Part shown: one piece after another, positions 1-13,809 of the stretch | Position numbering within the stretch: the stretch's first letter is position 1 | Layout of the letters: each line of letters begins with the position of its first letter | Assembly: GCF_030408775.1 (NCBI RefSeq) | Contig: NZ_CP047210.1 | Coordinates: forward strand, 620,001-684,000 | Length of the DNA: 64,000 nucleotides | Direction: 5' to 3' | DNA from: Corynebacterium fournieri | GTDB taxonomy: Bacteria; Actinomycetota; Actinomycetes; Mycobacteriales; Mycobacteriaceae | The notes under the pieces: model-generated | What the model saw: only the letters and a program-made list of their open reading frames with translations | Told to the model about the DNA's origin: nothing | The model's database searches: none | Made by a program: the position numbers and the translations under genes

Positions 1-4048
<4,048 letters not shown>

Positions 4049-4216
4049 CCAAACAACCAACATAGGGTTGTAAACACCGCACGAAACACAACACGAATTG
4101 TGCTCGCGTCCACTGTGCAGTCACTGACACAACACACCAACCACACACCAGTGTCGGTTGGCCGAACAATTGCATACACCAGTCGCACACGCGACCCAGG
4201 CATGCCCCCCAAGGTG

Positions 4217-4336
4217 TGTCGGTGGTTGATAGCGGCGGGGAAACGCCCGGTCCCATTCCGAACCCGGAAGCTAAGCCCGCCCGCGCCGATGGTACTGCCC
4301 CCGGGAGGGAGTGGGAGAGTAGGTTACCGCCGACCC
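4217..4336 (+). rRNA. rrf: 5S rRNA
   Basis: Typical actinobacterial 5S rRNA, about 120 nt, containing GGGGAAACGCCCGGTCCCAT and the GGAGTGGGAGAGTAGG-like 3' region. The closing helix is visible: GTCGGTGG at 4218-4225 pairs with CCGCCGAC at 4327-4334, with one G-U pair. It lies about 170 nt after 23S, and the spacer between them carries the 3' arm of the 23S processing stem. Confidence 0.95.
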
Positions 4337-4352
4337 AACAACTTCACAAAAA

Positions 4353-4391
4353 GCACCCGCTGACACACAACAGTGTCAGCGGGTGCCTTTT
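4353..4391 (+). terminator. rRNA operon intrinsic terminator
   Basis: A 14-bp perfect stem, GCACCCGCTGACAC at 4353-4366 with its complement at 4373-4386, closes a 6-nt loop and is followed by CTTTT. It lies 17 nt after 5S and ends the rrn operon. Confidence 0.93.
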
Positions 4392-4813
4392 CATATGCCC
4401 AAATAGAGCTGCATACCCAGGCCGTGGCGTCACGGTTGAGGGTTAAGGGTCAAAAAGTGTGTCTGGCTCGGCGTGTCTCACATTGGTGTGATTTGCGCGT
4501 AGCTGTCTTAGTGTGAGCCGTCGGCATCCGCAAGGGTGTCGACGGAGGCTAAGGGCTGTTGGGGGCGAGGCTATCGGTTGGTGGGGGAGTCTGCGTAGGC
4601 GTGTGGTGAAGCTGTGTGGTGTGGGGGTTGTGCGCTCCTTAAGAAAAGTGTAGCTATTATGTACACCTCAGATGCATTTTTACAGGTTGAGAGCGGGAGG
4701 TCGCTGCGAGTCCGGTTTTAGAGGTGGTCGCCGAGCTAGTAAGCATAAACTCCATTCAGCTCAATAGTCTTGAGTCAACACCTGCATGCACATGTCGGTG
4801 TAGCGCGCGTTCT
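4392..4813. other. gene-poor stretch after the rRNA operon
   Basis: No convincing gene is seen in these 420 bases. Composition changes along it: G/T-rich up to about 4630, then clearly AT-richer. A 60-codon forward frame begins at 4724 but has no ribosome binding site, an unnatural composition, and overlaps the better-supported reverse-strand gene, so it is not called. Confidence 0.6.
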
Positions 4814-5221
4814 CTAGGGGATATTTTGCGGGATCTCCCAATCCTCTATGGGAGATCGGCGTGTGCCCCAATAGTCAACTCCCCACTCTTGAGAGGGGGG
4901 AATTGACTCAACTCTCCCGCCGTAGATAAATGTCTTGGGCATGTAATCGCTCTGAGGGATCTTCTCCTGATTTACACGCTGCTCGGGGAGCCACTCAAAT
5001 GCTCCGATTTGATGCCAGATTTTGTACTGTTTGACGAAGGAAGAGAAATCGCTATAACCGTAAAGATGTACTAACTCATTTACGGTAAATTCTGCAAAAC
5101 TATCTTTGTCCTCAAAGAAGCGGATTCGTAGCAGAAGATCCCCGATTGAAGTACGCGGTTGTGACTCGACTAGTTCGTCCAGGCGCCAAATAGGCAGTTC
5201 ACTTACCGCTAAAATAGTCAA
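4814..5221 (-). CDS. small hypothetical protein in a low-GC patch
   Basis: I do not recognise this 135-residue protein. It looks like a real soluble, acidic, tryptophan-rich protein (IWRLDE at the N-terminus, EWGVDYWG near the C-terminus), with no signal peptide or membrane segment. The start is a TTG preceded by AAAGGAAG at a 6-nt distance. Its DNA is clearly less GC-rich than the flanking genes, which suggests recent acquisition. Two inverted repeats lie in its 3' half (arms 4832-4840/4849-4857 and 4874-4884/4897-4907). It is flanked by non-coding DNA on both sides, so there is no operon context. The 262 nt upstream, to the next gene, hold nothing I recognise. Confidence 0.55.
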   Translation of the reverse strand: MTILAVSELPIWRLDELVESQPRTSIGDLLLRIRFFEDKDSFAEFTVNELVHLYGYSDFSSFVKQYKIWHQIGAFEWLPEQRVNQEKIPQSDYMPKTFIYGGRVESIPPSQEWGVDYWGTRRSPIEDWEIPQNIP

Positions 5222-5483
5222 GAACGTCTTCCTTTCACGCTGTCGGTTATCTAAAAATCGGAGCTTCCCCCACCTCCCGCAAACCCCGAAGAGCTTATTC
5301 TACGAAGCTCAGCCGCTCCACCGGGCTGCAGTTCTATACACGTAAACGATTCGGGATATCGGGGCGTTGGCCGAATAGTCCCACGAAACCCCGGGGCCCA
5401 AACAGCCGGCACCCCGCACACCGGTATGCGATCGAACAACCACACCGGCAGTAGTAGCCAACACCCCCCAAAAAAATGATGCG

Positions 5484-6137
5484 CTAGAGCTCCACGAGGG
5501 AGTTCTTGGAACGCTCGACGAGTTCGGTCTTCTTGCGGGCCCGCTCGAGCACGTTCCACTGCTCCTGAGGGATGGACTTTCGTGCCTCGGTGACGATGGA
5601 TTCGTCAGGCGTGCCCCACGCGATGGGCATGGGCGTGATGGTTTGCCAGTGCTGCTGGTCGCGGGCGGAGCGCTGCGCGCCCACGGCGGCGACGGGGACT
5701 TTGGTGCCGACCTTGTCGGGGGTGTTGGGCAGGGGTTGCATGACTCGGGAGGTGATGGCCCAGCGCGGGGGCAGGGAGGGGTCGACGTTGATGTTCGCCA
5801 GGGCGGTGAGGGTGACGGTGGTGCCGGCGCGTTCGGTGATGATGGCCGGCGCGAGTGGGTGGGCGTCGTAGAGTTCCTGCACGCCGCCCACGCGGCGGGG
5901 GATGAGCAGGGCCACGACCAGCATGAGGATTCCGAAGAGGACGAGGCCGACGGAGCCGAGCCAGCGCCACGGCGAGGCGGGGTCGACGAGGAACCAGATC
6001 GCAATACCGGCGATCAAGGAGATGACGAAGATGGCCACGCCCGAGGCGACCAGGCTGCGGGTGTCGCGGACCATTTCGTTGTGCTGTTTTGCGTAGTCCT
6101 CGTCGACGTCGAACTTAAATACTTTCATGCCGTTCAT
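5484..6137 (-). CDS. DUF3239 family membrane protein
   Basis: A protein of about 217 residues with two adjacent hydrophobic segments near the N-terminus (about residues 30-75, separated by a short DPASPWRW loop). A cytosolic domain of ~140 residues follows, ending in a basic/acidic helix. It resembles the Corynebacterium-restricted DUF3239 family, whose function is unknown. It follows the XPB helicase gene by only a few bases. The start is uncertain. ATG at 6137 is preferred because a TAGACT hexamer (6146-6151) sits 8 nt upstream and overlaps the helicase stop codon, suggesting a leaderless transcript. ATG at 6128 and TTG at 6146 are alternatives. Confidence 0.72.
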   Translation of the reverse strand: MNGMKVFKFDVDEDYAKQHNEMVRDTRSLVASGVAIFVISLIAGIAIWFLVDPASPWRWLGSVGLVLFGILMLVVALLIPRRVGGVQELYDAHPLAPAIITERAGTTVTLTALANINVDPSLPPRWAITSRVMQPLPNTPDKVGTKVPVAAVGAQRSARDQQHWQTITPMPIAWGTPDESIVTEARKSIPQEQWNVLERARKKTELVERSKNSLVEL

Positions 6138-6148
6138 GGCATACAAGT

Positions 6149-7789
6149 CTAGAGGTCGGCGGCGTCCACGAGCCGGTATGCATAGCCTTGTTCGGCAAGG
6201 AAGCGTTGCCGGTGCATGGCGTATTCGGCGTCGAGGGTGTCGCGGGCGACGACGGTGTAAAACACTGCCTCGGCGCCGTCGGCTTTCGGGCGCAACAACC
6301 TGCCCAGGCGCTGGGCTTCTTCTTGGCGGGAGCCGAAGGTGCCGGAGACCTGGATCGCCACAGCGGCTTCGGGCAGGTCGATGGAGAAGTTGGCCACTTT
6401 GGACACCACGAGGGTGGAGATCTCGCCGTCGCGGAAGGCTTGGAAGGCGTGTTCGCGCTTTTTGGTGGAGGTCTTGCCGTCGACGAGCGGCGCGTCGATG
6501 CGCGCGGCGATCTCTTCGAGCTGGTCCACGTATGCGCCGATGATCAGGGTTTGCTGGCCTTCGTGCTGCGCCAGCAGCTTATCGACGACTTCCAGTTTCC
6601 CGCGCGAACACGCAGCCAATCGGTAGCGTTCGCGGGTCTCCGCCGTGGCGTAGGTGAGGCGTTCTTCGTCGGTGAGCGTGGTGCGCACCTCCACGCATTC
6701 GGCGGTGGCGATGTAGCCGGCCATTTCGAGTTCTTTCCATGGGGCGTCGTAACGCTTGGGTCCGATGAGGGAGAACACGTCGTCTTCGCGGCCGTCTTCG
6801 CGCACGAGCGTGGCGGTGAGTCCGAGGCGGCGGCGGGACTGGAGGTCGGCGGCCATGCGGAACACGGGGGCGGGGAGGAGGTGGACTTCGTCGTAGATGA
6901 TCAGGCCCCAGTCGCGGGAGTCGAACAGCTCGAGCGCTTTGTACTCGCCCTTCGTTTTGCGGGTGACTACCTGGTAGGTGGCGATGGTGACGGGGCGGAT
7001 TTCTTTCTTCTCGCCGGAGTATTCGCCGATTTCTTCCGGTGTCAGGGTGGTGCGGCGCAGCAGCTCGTCGCGCCACTGGCGGCCGGCGACGGTGTTGGTG
7101 ACCAGGATCAGCGTGGTGGTCTGCGCCTGCGCCATGGATGCCGCACCCACGATGGTTTTCCCGGATCCGCAGGGCAGGACCACCACGCCGGAGCCGCCTT
7201 CCCAGAAGGATTCGGCGGCGTATTGCTGGTAGTCGCGCAGCTTCCAGCCGTCGTGGTTCAAGGCGATCGGGTGGGATTCGCCGTCGACGTAGCCGGCGAG
7301 GTCTTCCACGGGCCAGCCCAGCTTGGTCAGCTCCTGTTTGATTTGGCCGCGGGCGGAGGGGTGGACGGGGACCGTGAGGTCGTCGATAGGCTTTGTTATC
7401 AGCGGCTGGATCTTTTTGCTGCGGGTGACCTCGACCAGGATCGCAGGGTCGTCGGCCTCCAGGATGAGCCCGTGGGCGGGGTGGTTGACCAGCTTCAGCC
7501 GGCCGTAGCGCGCCATGGTCTCGGCGACGTCCACGAGCAGCGCCTGCGGCACGGGGAAGCGCGAGTAGCGTTCGAGGGTGTCCACGGCTTGTTCCGCGTC
7601 GAAGCCGGCGGCGCGCGCGTTCCACAGCGCCAGCGGGGTGATGCGGTAAGTGTGGATGTGCTCGGGCGCGCGCTCGAGCTCCGCGAAGGGGGCGAGCGCG
7701 GCGCGGGCCTTGGGTGCGTCCGCGTGCGCGACCTCGAGCAGGACGGTCTTGTCCGATTGGACGATCAGTGGGCCGTCGCCGAGAGCCAT
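6149..7789 (-). CDS. DNA repair helicase, XPB/Ssl2 type
   Basis: A 546-residue superfamily 2 helicase of the bacterial XPB type. An N-terminal region of ~180 residues (the damage-recognition-like and XPB-specific part) precedes the helicase core. Walker A is LPCGSGKT (about 205-212), the Walker B box is DEVH (300-303), and the XPB-specific RED motif is at about 330-332. The C-terminal RecA-like domain has the motif VI region SRQEEAQRLGRLLRP. Mycobacterial homologues unwind DNA 3' to 5' and are thought to act in nucleotide-excision-type repair. The start has a good ribosome binding site (AGGAGA). It is divergent from the ParD-like gene, with 35 bp between the start codons. Confidence 0.93.
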   Translation of the reverse strand: MALGDGPLIVQSDKTVLLEVAHADAPKARAALAPFAELERAPEHIHTYRITPLALWNARAAGFDAEQAVDTLERYSRFPVPQALLVDVAETMARYGRLKLVNHPAHGLILEADDPAILVEVTRSKKIQPLITKPIDDLTVPVHPSARGQIKQELTKLGWPVEDLAGYVDGESHPIALNHDGWKLRDYQQYAAESFWEGGSGVVVLPCGSGKTIVGAASMAQAQTTTLILVTNTVAGRQWRDELLRRTTLTPEEIGEYSGEKKEIRPVTIATYQVVTRKTKGEYKALELFDSRDWGLIIYDEVHLLPAPVFRMAADLQSRRRLGLTATLVREDGREDDVFSLIGPKRYDAPWKELEMAGYIATAECVEVRTTLTDEERLTYATAETRERYRLAACSRGKLEVVDKLLAQHEGQQTLIIGAYVDQLEEIAARIDAPLVDGKTSTKKREHAFQAFRDGEISTLVVSKVANFSIDLPEAAVAIQVSGTFGSRQEEAQRLGRLLRPKADGAEAVFYTVVARDTLDAEYAMHRQRFLAEQGYAYRLVDAADL

Positions 7790-7811
7790 ACGTCGTTCTC
7801 CTAAACGTTGG

Positions 7812-7817
7812 TATCGT
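7812..7817 (+). promoter_or_regulatory. candidate -10 of a leaderless parD-like gene
   Basis: TATCGT lies 7 nt before the ATG at 7825 and there is no Shine-Dalgarno sequence, which fits transcription beginning at the start codon. Confidence 0.4.
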
Positions 7818-7824
7818 GCCGGTT

Positions 7825-8034
7825 ATGGCTAAGAACACTTCAGTTGTACTCGGAGAACGTTACGACAAGTTCATCGCCCAGCTCATTCAGGACGGCCGCT
7901 ACGCCTCCGCCAGCGAGGTCCTGCGCGAGGGCCTGCGGCTGGTGGAGGAGCGCGAGCAGAAGTTCGACGCGTTGCGGGTCGCGGCGGAGCGCGGCGACGT
8001 GGATGCGCAGGCGCTTATCGACGAGCTCCGCTAG
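7825..8034 (+). CDS. ParD-like ribbon-helix-helix antitoxin, orphan
   Basis: A 69-residue protein with the ParD/CopG-type pattern NTSVVLGERYDKFI followed by GRYASASEVLREGLRLVE, which forms the ribbon-helix-helix DNA-binding fold. Family members bind and neutralise a ParE-type toxin and repress their own operon. Here no toxin follows. The gene ends 7 bp before the 3' end of an ABC permease gene on the other strand, and the upstream gene is the divergent helicase. Either the toxin was lost or this is a stand-alone regulator. The ATG at 7825 lies 7 nt after a -10-like hexamer. Confidence 0.82.
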   Translation: MAKNTSVVLGERYDKFIAQLIQDGRYASASEVLREGLRLVEEREQKFDALRVAAERGDVDAQALIDELR

Positions 8035-8040
8035 CCCCCG

Positions 8041-9222
8041 CTACGCCTTACGCAGCACCTGCGACCACTTGGTCACGCTGCCGTTGTTCAGGATCGAACG
8101 CTTGTAGATGCGCGCGGCGAACCACACCGCCAGCACCGTCGCCAGTGCGGCGAGGGCGAAGGATCCGGCCAGCTGGGCCGCGGTGAAGTCGCCGGCGGCG
8201 TAGGACAGCGGGGCGGCGAAGATGGAAAACGGCGGGATCCAGCTCAGCACCTGCATCCAGGTGGCGTCGGTGCTCATCCAGCCGAAACCAGGGATGTAGG
8301 CAGTGGCCATGATCAGCAGCAGGATCGGCATCTGGGTGGACTGCAGGTCCTCTGTGCGCTGCACCATTGCGCCCGCTGCAGCGTAGAGCGCGCCGAAAAA
8401 CAGCATCGCCAGCGCCCACGCGACCAGCAGGATGGGCACGACGGACCAATCCAGCTCGATGTCGTCCGCGAGGCCGGAGAAGTGCAGGCCTGCGGCACCC
8501 ACCACAAGCAGCAGGGCGGTGGAGAGGAAACCGATGGCGAAGGTTCCCAGCAGCTTGCCGGCCAAAAAGTCCAGGGGGCGTACGGACGAGAGAACGAGTT
8601 CTACCACGCGGGAGGACTTCTCCTCGGTGACGCGGCTGCCCACCTGGGCGGCAAAGGTGATCACGGTGAAGATGACCACCAAGAGCGCGACAAACGTGGT
8701 GAGCAGACGGATGAAGTGCTGCTCGGTGTCGCCGCCGTCGTTGACGTCTACCGGTACGACTTCGATCTGCGGGGAGGCGGCCTCGTAGTCTGCGGCGGAG
8801 ATGCCCAGGTTGTCCAGGGTCTCTGCCCGCGAGTACTGCTGCGACAGCCCCTCGAGTCCGGTGAGGATGCTCGTCGACGGCATTCCGTCGCTGATGACCT
8901 CCCACTGGTTTCCTTCAGCCACCAGCGCGGCTTCGACGTCGCCGTCGCGGACGAGTTGCTCGGCTTCGCTACGGTCGGTGGCAGCGCGCCCGTCGTAGCC
9001 GGCGTCGTTGAGCAGCTGCGCGTCCACGCCCACCGCGGCGACCGCCGGGCCAGCCTCGTCGGATTCGTCCTTGTCTTTTTGCCAGGCGGCGAAGCCGATG
9101 AATCCCAGCATGGCCAACAGGAGGATCACCAGCGAGATGATGGTGCCCTTCTTCAGCAGCAGGATCTGCACCTCGCGCTTGGCGGTAGTAGTGATCGTGT
9201 GCATAGGGGAGTAAGGCTTCAT
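8041..9222 (-). CDS. ABC transporter permease, NatB/ABC-2 type
   Basis: A 393-residue membrane protein with the ABC-2 topology of NatB-like exporters. One N-terminal membrane segment (about 28-50) is followed by a large extracytoplasmic domain (about 52-170) and a block of five to six hydrophobic helices to the C-terminus. The conserved EEKSSRVVELVLSSVRP region after the second segment is typical of this family. The start codon overlaps the stop of the ATPase gene (TAATG at 9222), so the two are translationally coupled. The exported substrate is unknown; sodium, antimicrobial peptides and drugs are all possible. Confidence 0.88.
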   Translation of the reverse strand: MKPYSPMHTITTTAKREVQILLLKKGTIISLVILLLAMLGFIGFAAWQKDKDESDEAGPAVAAVGVDAQLLNDAGYDGRAATDRSEAEQLVRDGDVEAALVAEGNQWEVISDGMPSTSILTGLEGLSQQYSRAETLDNLGISAADYEAASPQIEVVPVDVNDGGDTEQHFIRLLTTFVALLVVIFTVITFAAQVGSRVTEEKSSRVVELVLSSVRPLDFLAGKLLGTFAIGFLSTALLLVVGAAGLHFSGLADDIELDWSVVPILLVAWALAMLFFGALYAAAGAMVQRTEDLQSTQMPILLLIMATAYIPGFGWMSTDATWMQVLSWIPPFSIFAAPLSYAAGDFTAAQLAGSFALAALATVLAVWFAARIYKRSILNNGSVTKWSQVLRKA

Positions 9223-10100
9223 TACTGCACAACCTCCTTGAACATGTCGGCCAGATCCGGCACGACGCGGGTGAACTCGTGGACTGGGCCGGCGGCCATG
9301 GCGGCCTGCAGGATGGCCTGGTCGTTATCCACGGCGGCGGTTTCGACGACGACGTGGTCGGCGCCTTCGCTGACCAGGACAGCGCTTTCGGGGATCCAGC
9401 CGCGTGCGCGTGTGCCCACCCGGTAGCGCACCGGCCCGCCCGAGCGCAGCTCGTCGACGGAGCCTTCGGCCACCATGCGGCCCCGGGTGACAATGCCGAT
9501 GCGGTCGCACAGGCGCTGCACCAGGTCGAGCTGGTGCGACGAGAAGATCACCGGAACACCCGCGCGGGCGCGGTCGGTGAGCATCGTGCTCATCACGTCC
9601 ACCGCCACCGGGTCGAGGCCGGAAAAGGGCTCGTCCAGGATGAGGATGTCCGGGTCGTGGATGAGACTCGCGGCGAGCTGGACGCGCTGCTGGTTGCCCA
9701 ACGAAAGATCGTCGAGTTTGTCGTTCAGCCGCTCACCCAGCCCCAGCTGTTCGAGCAGCTCGGTGCCGCGCTTTTTGGCGGCGGCGCCGTCGACGCCGTG
9801 GAGTTTGGCCAGAAACACGAGCTGGTCCAGGATCTTTTCTTTGCCGTACAAACCGCGCTCTTCGGGCATGTAGCCGATGCGGCGGCGGGAGTCGTCGTCA
9901 AGCGGTTGCCCGTCGAGGAGCACCTCGCCCGAATCCGCGGCGAGCACGCCCAGCGCGATGCGCATGGTGGTGGACTTGCCGGCGCCGTTGGAGCCGACAA
10001 AGCCGTACATCTCGCCGCCGTGGACGGTGAAATCCATGCCGTCGAGCGCCTGGACGCCGCCGAAGCGTTTGTGCAGGTTTCGTATTTCGATAGTTGTCAT
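9222..10100 (-). CDS. ABC transporter ATP-binding protein
   Basis: A 292-residue ATPase with Walker A GSNGAGKST (36-44), a signature LSLGNQQ (about 132-138), and Walker B ILILDEP (about 152-158). The LSLGNQQ signature and a C-terminal domain of ~75 residues are characteristic of NatA-type export ATPases. The ATG at 10100 is preferred over longer versions because it matches the family N-terminus (TTIEIRNLHKRFGG) and follows AGGAGGAAAA. Its start overlaps the stop of the preceding membrane protein (ATGA), and its stop overlaps the permease start. Confidence 0.93.
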   Translation of the reverse strand: MTTIEIRNLHKRFGGVQALDGMDFTVHGGEMYGFVGSNGAGKSTTMRIALGVLAADSGEVLLDGQPLDDDSRRRIGYMPEERGLYGKEKILDQLVFLAKLHGVDGAAAKKRGTELLEQLGLGERLNDKLDDLSLGNQQRVQLAASLIHDPDILILDEPFSGLDPVAVDVMSTMLTDRARAGVPVIFSSHQLDLVQRLCDRIGIVTRGRMVAEGSVDELRSGGPVRYRVGTRARGWIPESAVLVSEGADHVVVETAAVDNDQAILQAAMAAGPVHEFTRVVPDLADMFKEVVQ

Positions 10101-10594
10101 TTTTCCTCCTCTTTGCGGTTGAAGGTAATGGCGAATCCGACCATGGGCAGCGGGTAAACGGTGAGGAAGGTAAACAGCAGGAAGTACCCGCAAGCCATGA
10201 GTGCGGTGGAGCTGGGGGAGTCGCGCAGCGCCCCGAGCAGCAAGAAGACGGTGCCCCCGATGCCGGTGAGTGCGGAGTACGCCTTGAGTGCGCGCTTGCG
10301 CCAAGTGTCCAACACGTGGCGCTCGTACTCGTCGACCTGTTCATCCGGGGCGGTGTCGATGTTGTTGTTGGCGCCGCGCAGCATGGACCAGGAGTACATG
10401 CTGACCAGCATTCCGGCGACCAGGGTGGCAAGCGCCGGCCCACGAGCATCGGACACCTGCCCGGCCACGGTGCCCGCAATGGCCACAGCGATGCCGGCGA
10501 AGAATGCGACGATCAACCGGCGGGTGTCGCGGGGGTTGCGGAACCTCTTGGTGTTCAACGGGTCTTGGTCGCGGATGGAAGTGATGCGGTTCAT
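10097..10594 (-). CDS. four-helix membrane protein of unknown function
   Basis: A 165-residue protein with four predicted membrane segments in two pairs (about 28-46, 53-72, 106-123, 130-155), separated by a charged loop DTAPDEQVDEYERHVLD. It resembles the small membrane proteins (DUF2178/DUF3796-like) often encoded next to short XRE regulators, though I am not certain of the family. It overlaps the regulator gene upstream and the ATPase gene downstream by 4 bp each. This points to one tightly coupled regulator/membrane protein/ABC operon. Confidence 0.7.
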   Translation of the reverse strand: MNRITSIRDQDPLNTKRFRNPRDTRRLIVAFFAGIAVAIAGTVAGQVSDARGPALATLVAGMLVSMYSWSMLRGANNNIDTAPDEQVDEYERHVLDTWRKRALKAYSALTGIGGTVFLLLGALRDSPSSTALMACGYFLLFTFLTVYPLPMVGFAITFNRKEEEK

Positions 10595-10848
10595 TTGGTG
10601 TACAGCTCCTTCGACATGGGGGCGAACTCGGTGCGCGAAAACACGGCTTCCACGGGCAGCTCGAAGACGTCGCAGATGCGAAACGCTAGGTCGAGGCTGG
10701 GAGAGTGGTCGCCGCGCTCAAGGGCACCGACGGTTTGCGGGTTGACGTCGATGAGTTCCGCGAGCTGGGCACGCGACATGTCACGTTCGGCTCGGAGGAC
10801 GCGGATCCGGTTATAAATCGGGTCCTTCGGTAGCTTCTTCGGTGACAT
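10591..10848 (-). CDS. XRE-family transcriptional regulator, short form
   Basis: An 85-residue single-domain repressor: helix-turn-helix RAQLAELIDVNPQTVGALER in the middle, followed by the usual DLAFRICDVFELPVEAVF end of the short XRE family. It is the first gene of the operon with the membrane protein and ABC transporter (4-bp overlap). The ATG at 10848 gives the canonical family N-terminus. An inverted repeat GTTGT-N6-ACAAC at 10859-10874, just upstream, is a likely operator for autoregulation. Confidence 0.9.
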   Translation of the reverse strand: MSPKKLPKDPIYNRIRVLRAERDMSRAQLAELIDVNPQTVGALERGDHSPSLDLAFRICDVFELPVEAVFSRTEFAPMSKELYTK

Positions 10849-10858
10849 GCGTTGAAGT

Positions 10859-10874
10859 GTTGTATAAACACAAC
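10859..10874 (-). promoter_or_regulatory. candidate XRE operator and promoter region
   Basis: On the reverse strand GTTGTGTTTATACAAC forms an inverted repeat with 5-bp arms and a 6-bp spacer, ending 10 bp before the xre ATG. A TTGACA hexamer lies just upstream, so the repeat would sit inside the core promoter, where a repressor would block RNA polymerase. Confidence 0.5.
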
Positions 10875-10920
10875 GGTTTGTCAAGGGGTTGCGATGAAAG
10901 ATCGTGCGATTCCGAAGGGA

Positions 10921-10926
10921 TAACAT
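10921..10926 (+). promoter_or_regulatory. candidate -10 of a leaderless dehydrogenase gene
   Basis: TAACAT lies 6 nt before the ATG at 10933 with no ribosome binding site in between. Confidence 0.45.
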
Positions 10927-10932
10927 GGCCCT

Positions 10933-13749
<2,817 letters not shown>

Positions 13750-13761
13750 TCGCTACGAGGC

Positions 13762-13797
13762 AACCCCCAAGTGCTTGGCGCGCTTGGGGGTTTGGTG
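13762..13797. terminator. terminator between convergent genes
   Basis: AACCCCCAAG at 13762-13771 pairs with CTTGGGGGTT at 13783-13792, followed by TTGGTGTTT. It sits between the dehydrogenase and the convergent metallophosphoesterase and could serve both. Confidence 0.75.
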
Positions 13798-13809
13798 TTT
13801 GGCGGGGTG

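Noticed and set aside
4724-4906. 60-codon forward frame after the rRNA operon
   Set aside because: No ribosome binding site, odd composition, and it overlaps the reverse-strand gene at 4814-5221 that has a better start.
4832-4907. Two inverted repeats that might be a terminator pair or an attachment site
   Set aside because: They lie within the coding region of the small gene, have no T-run and no integrase nearby; kept only as an oddity of that gene.
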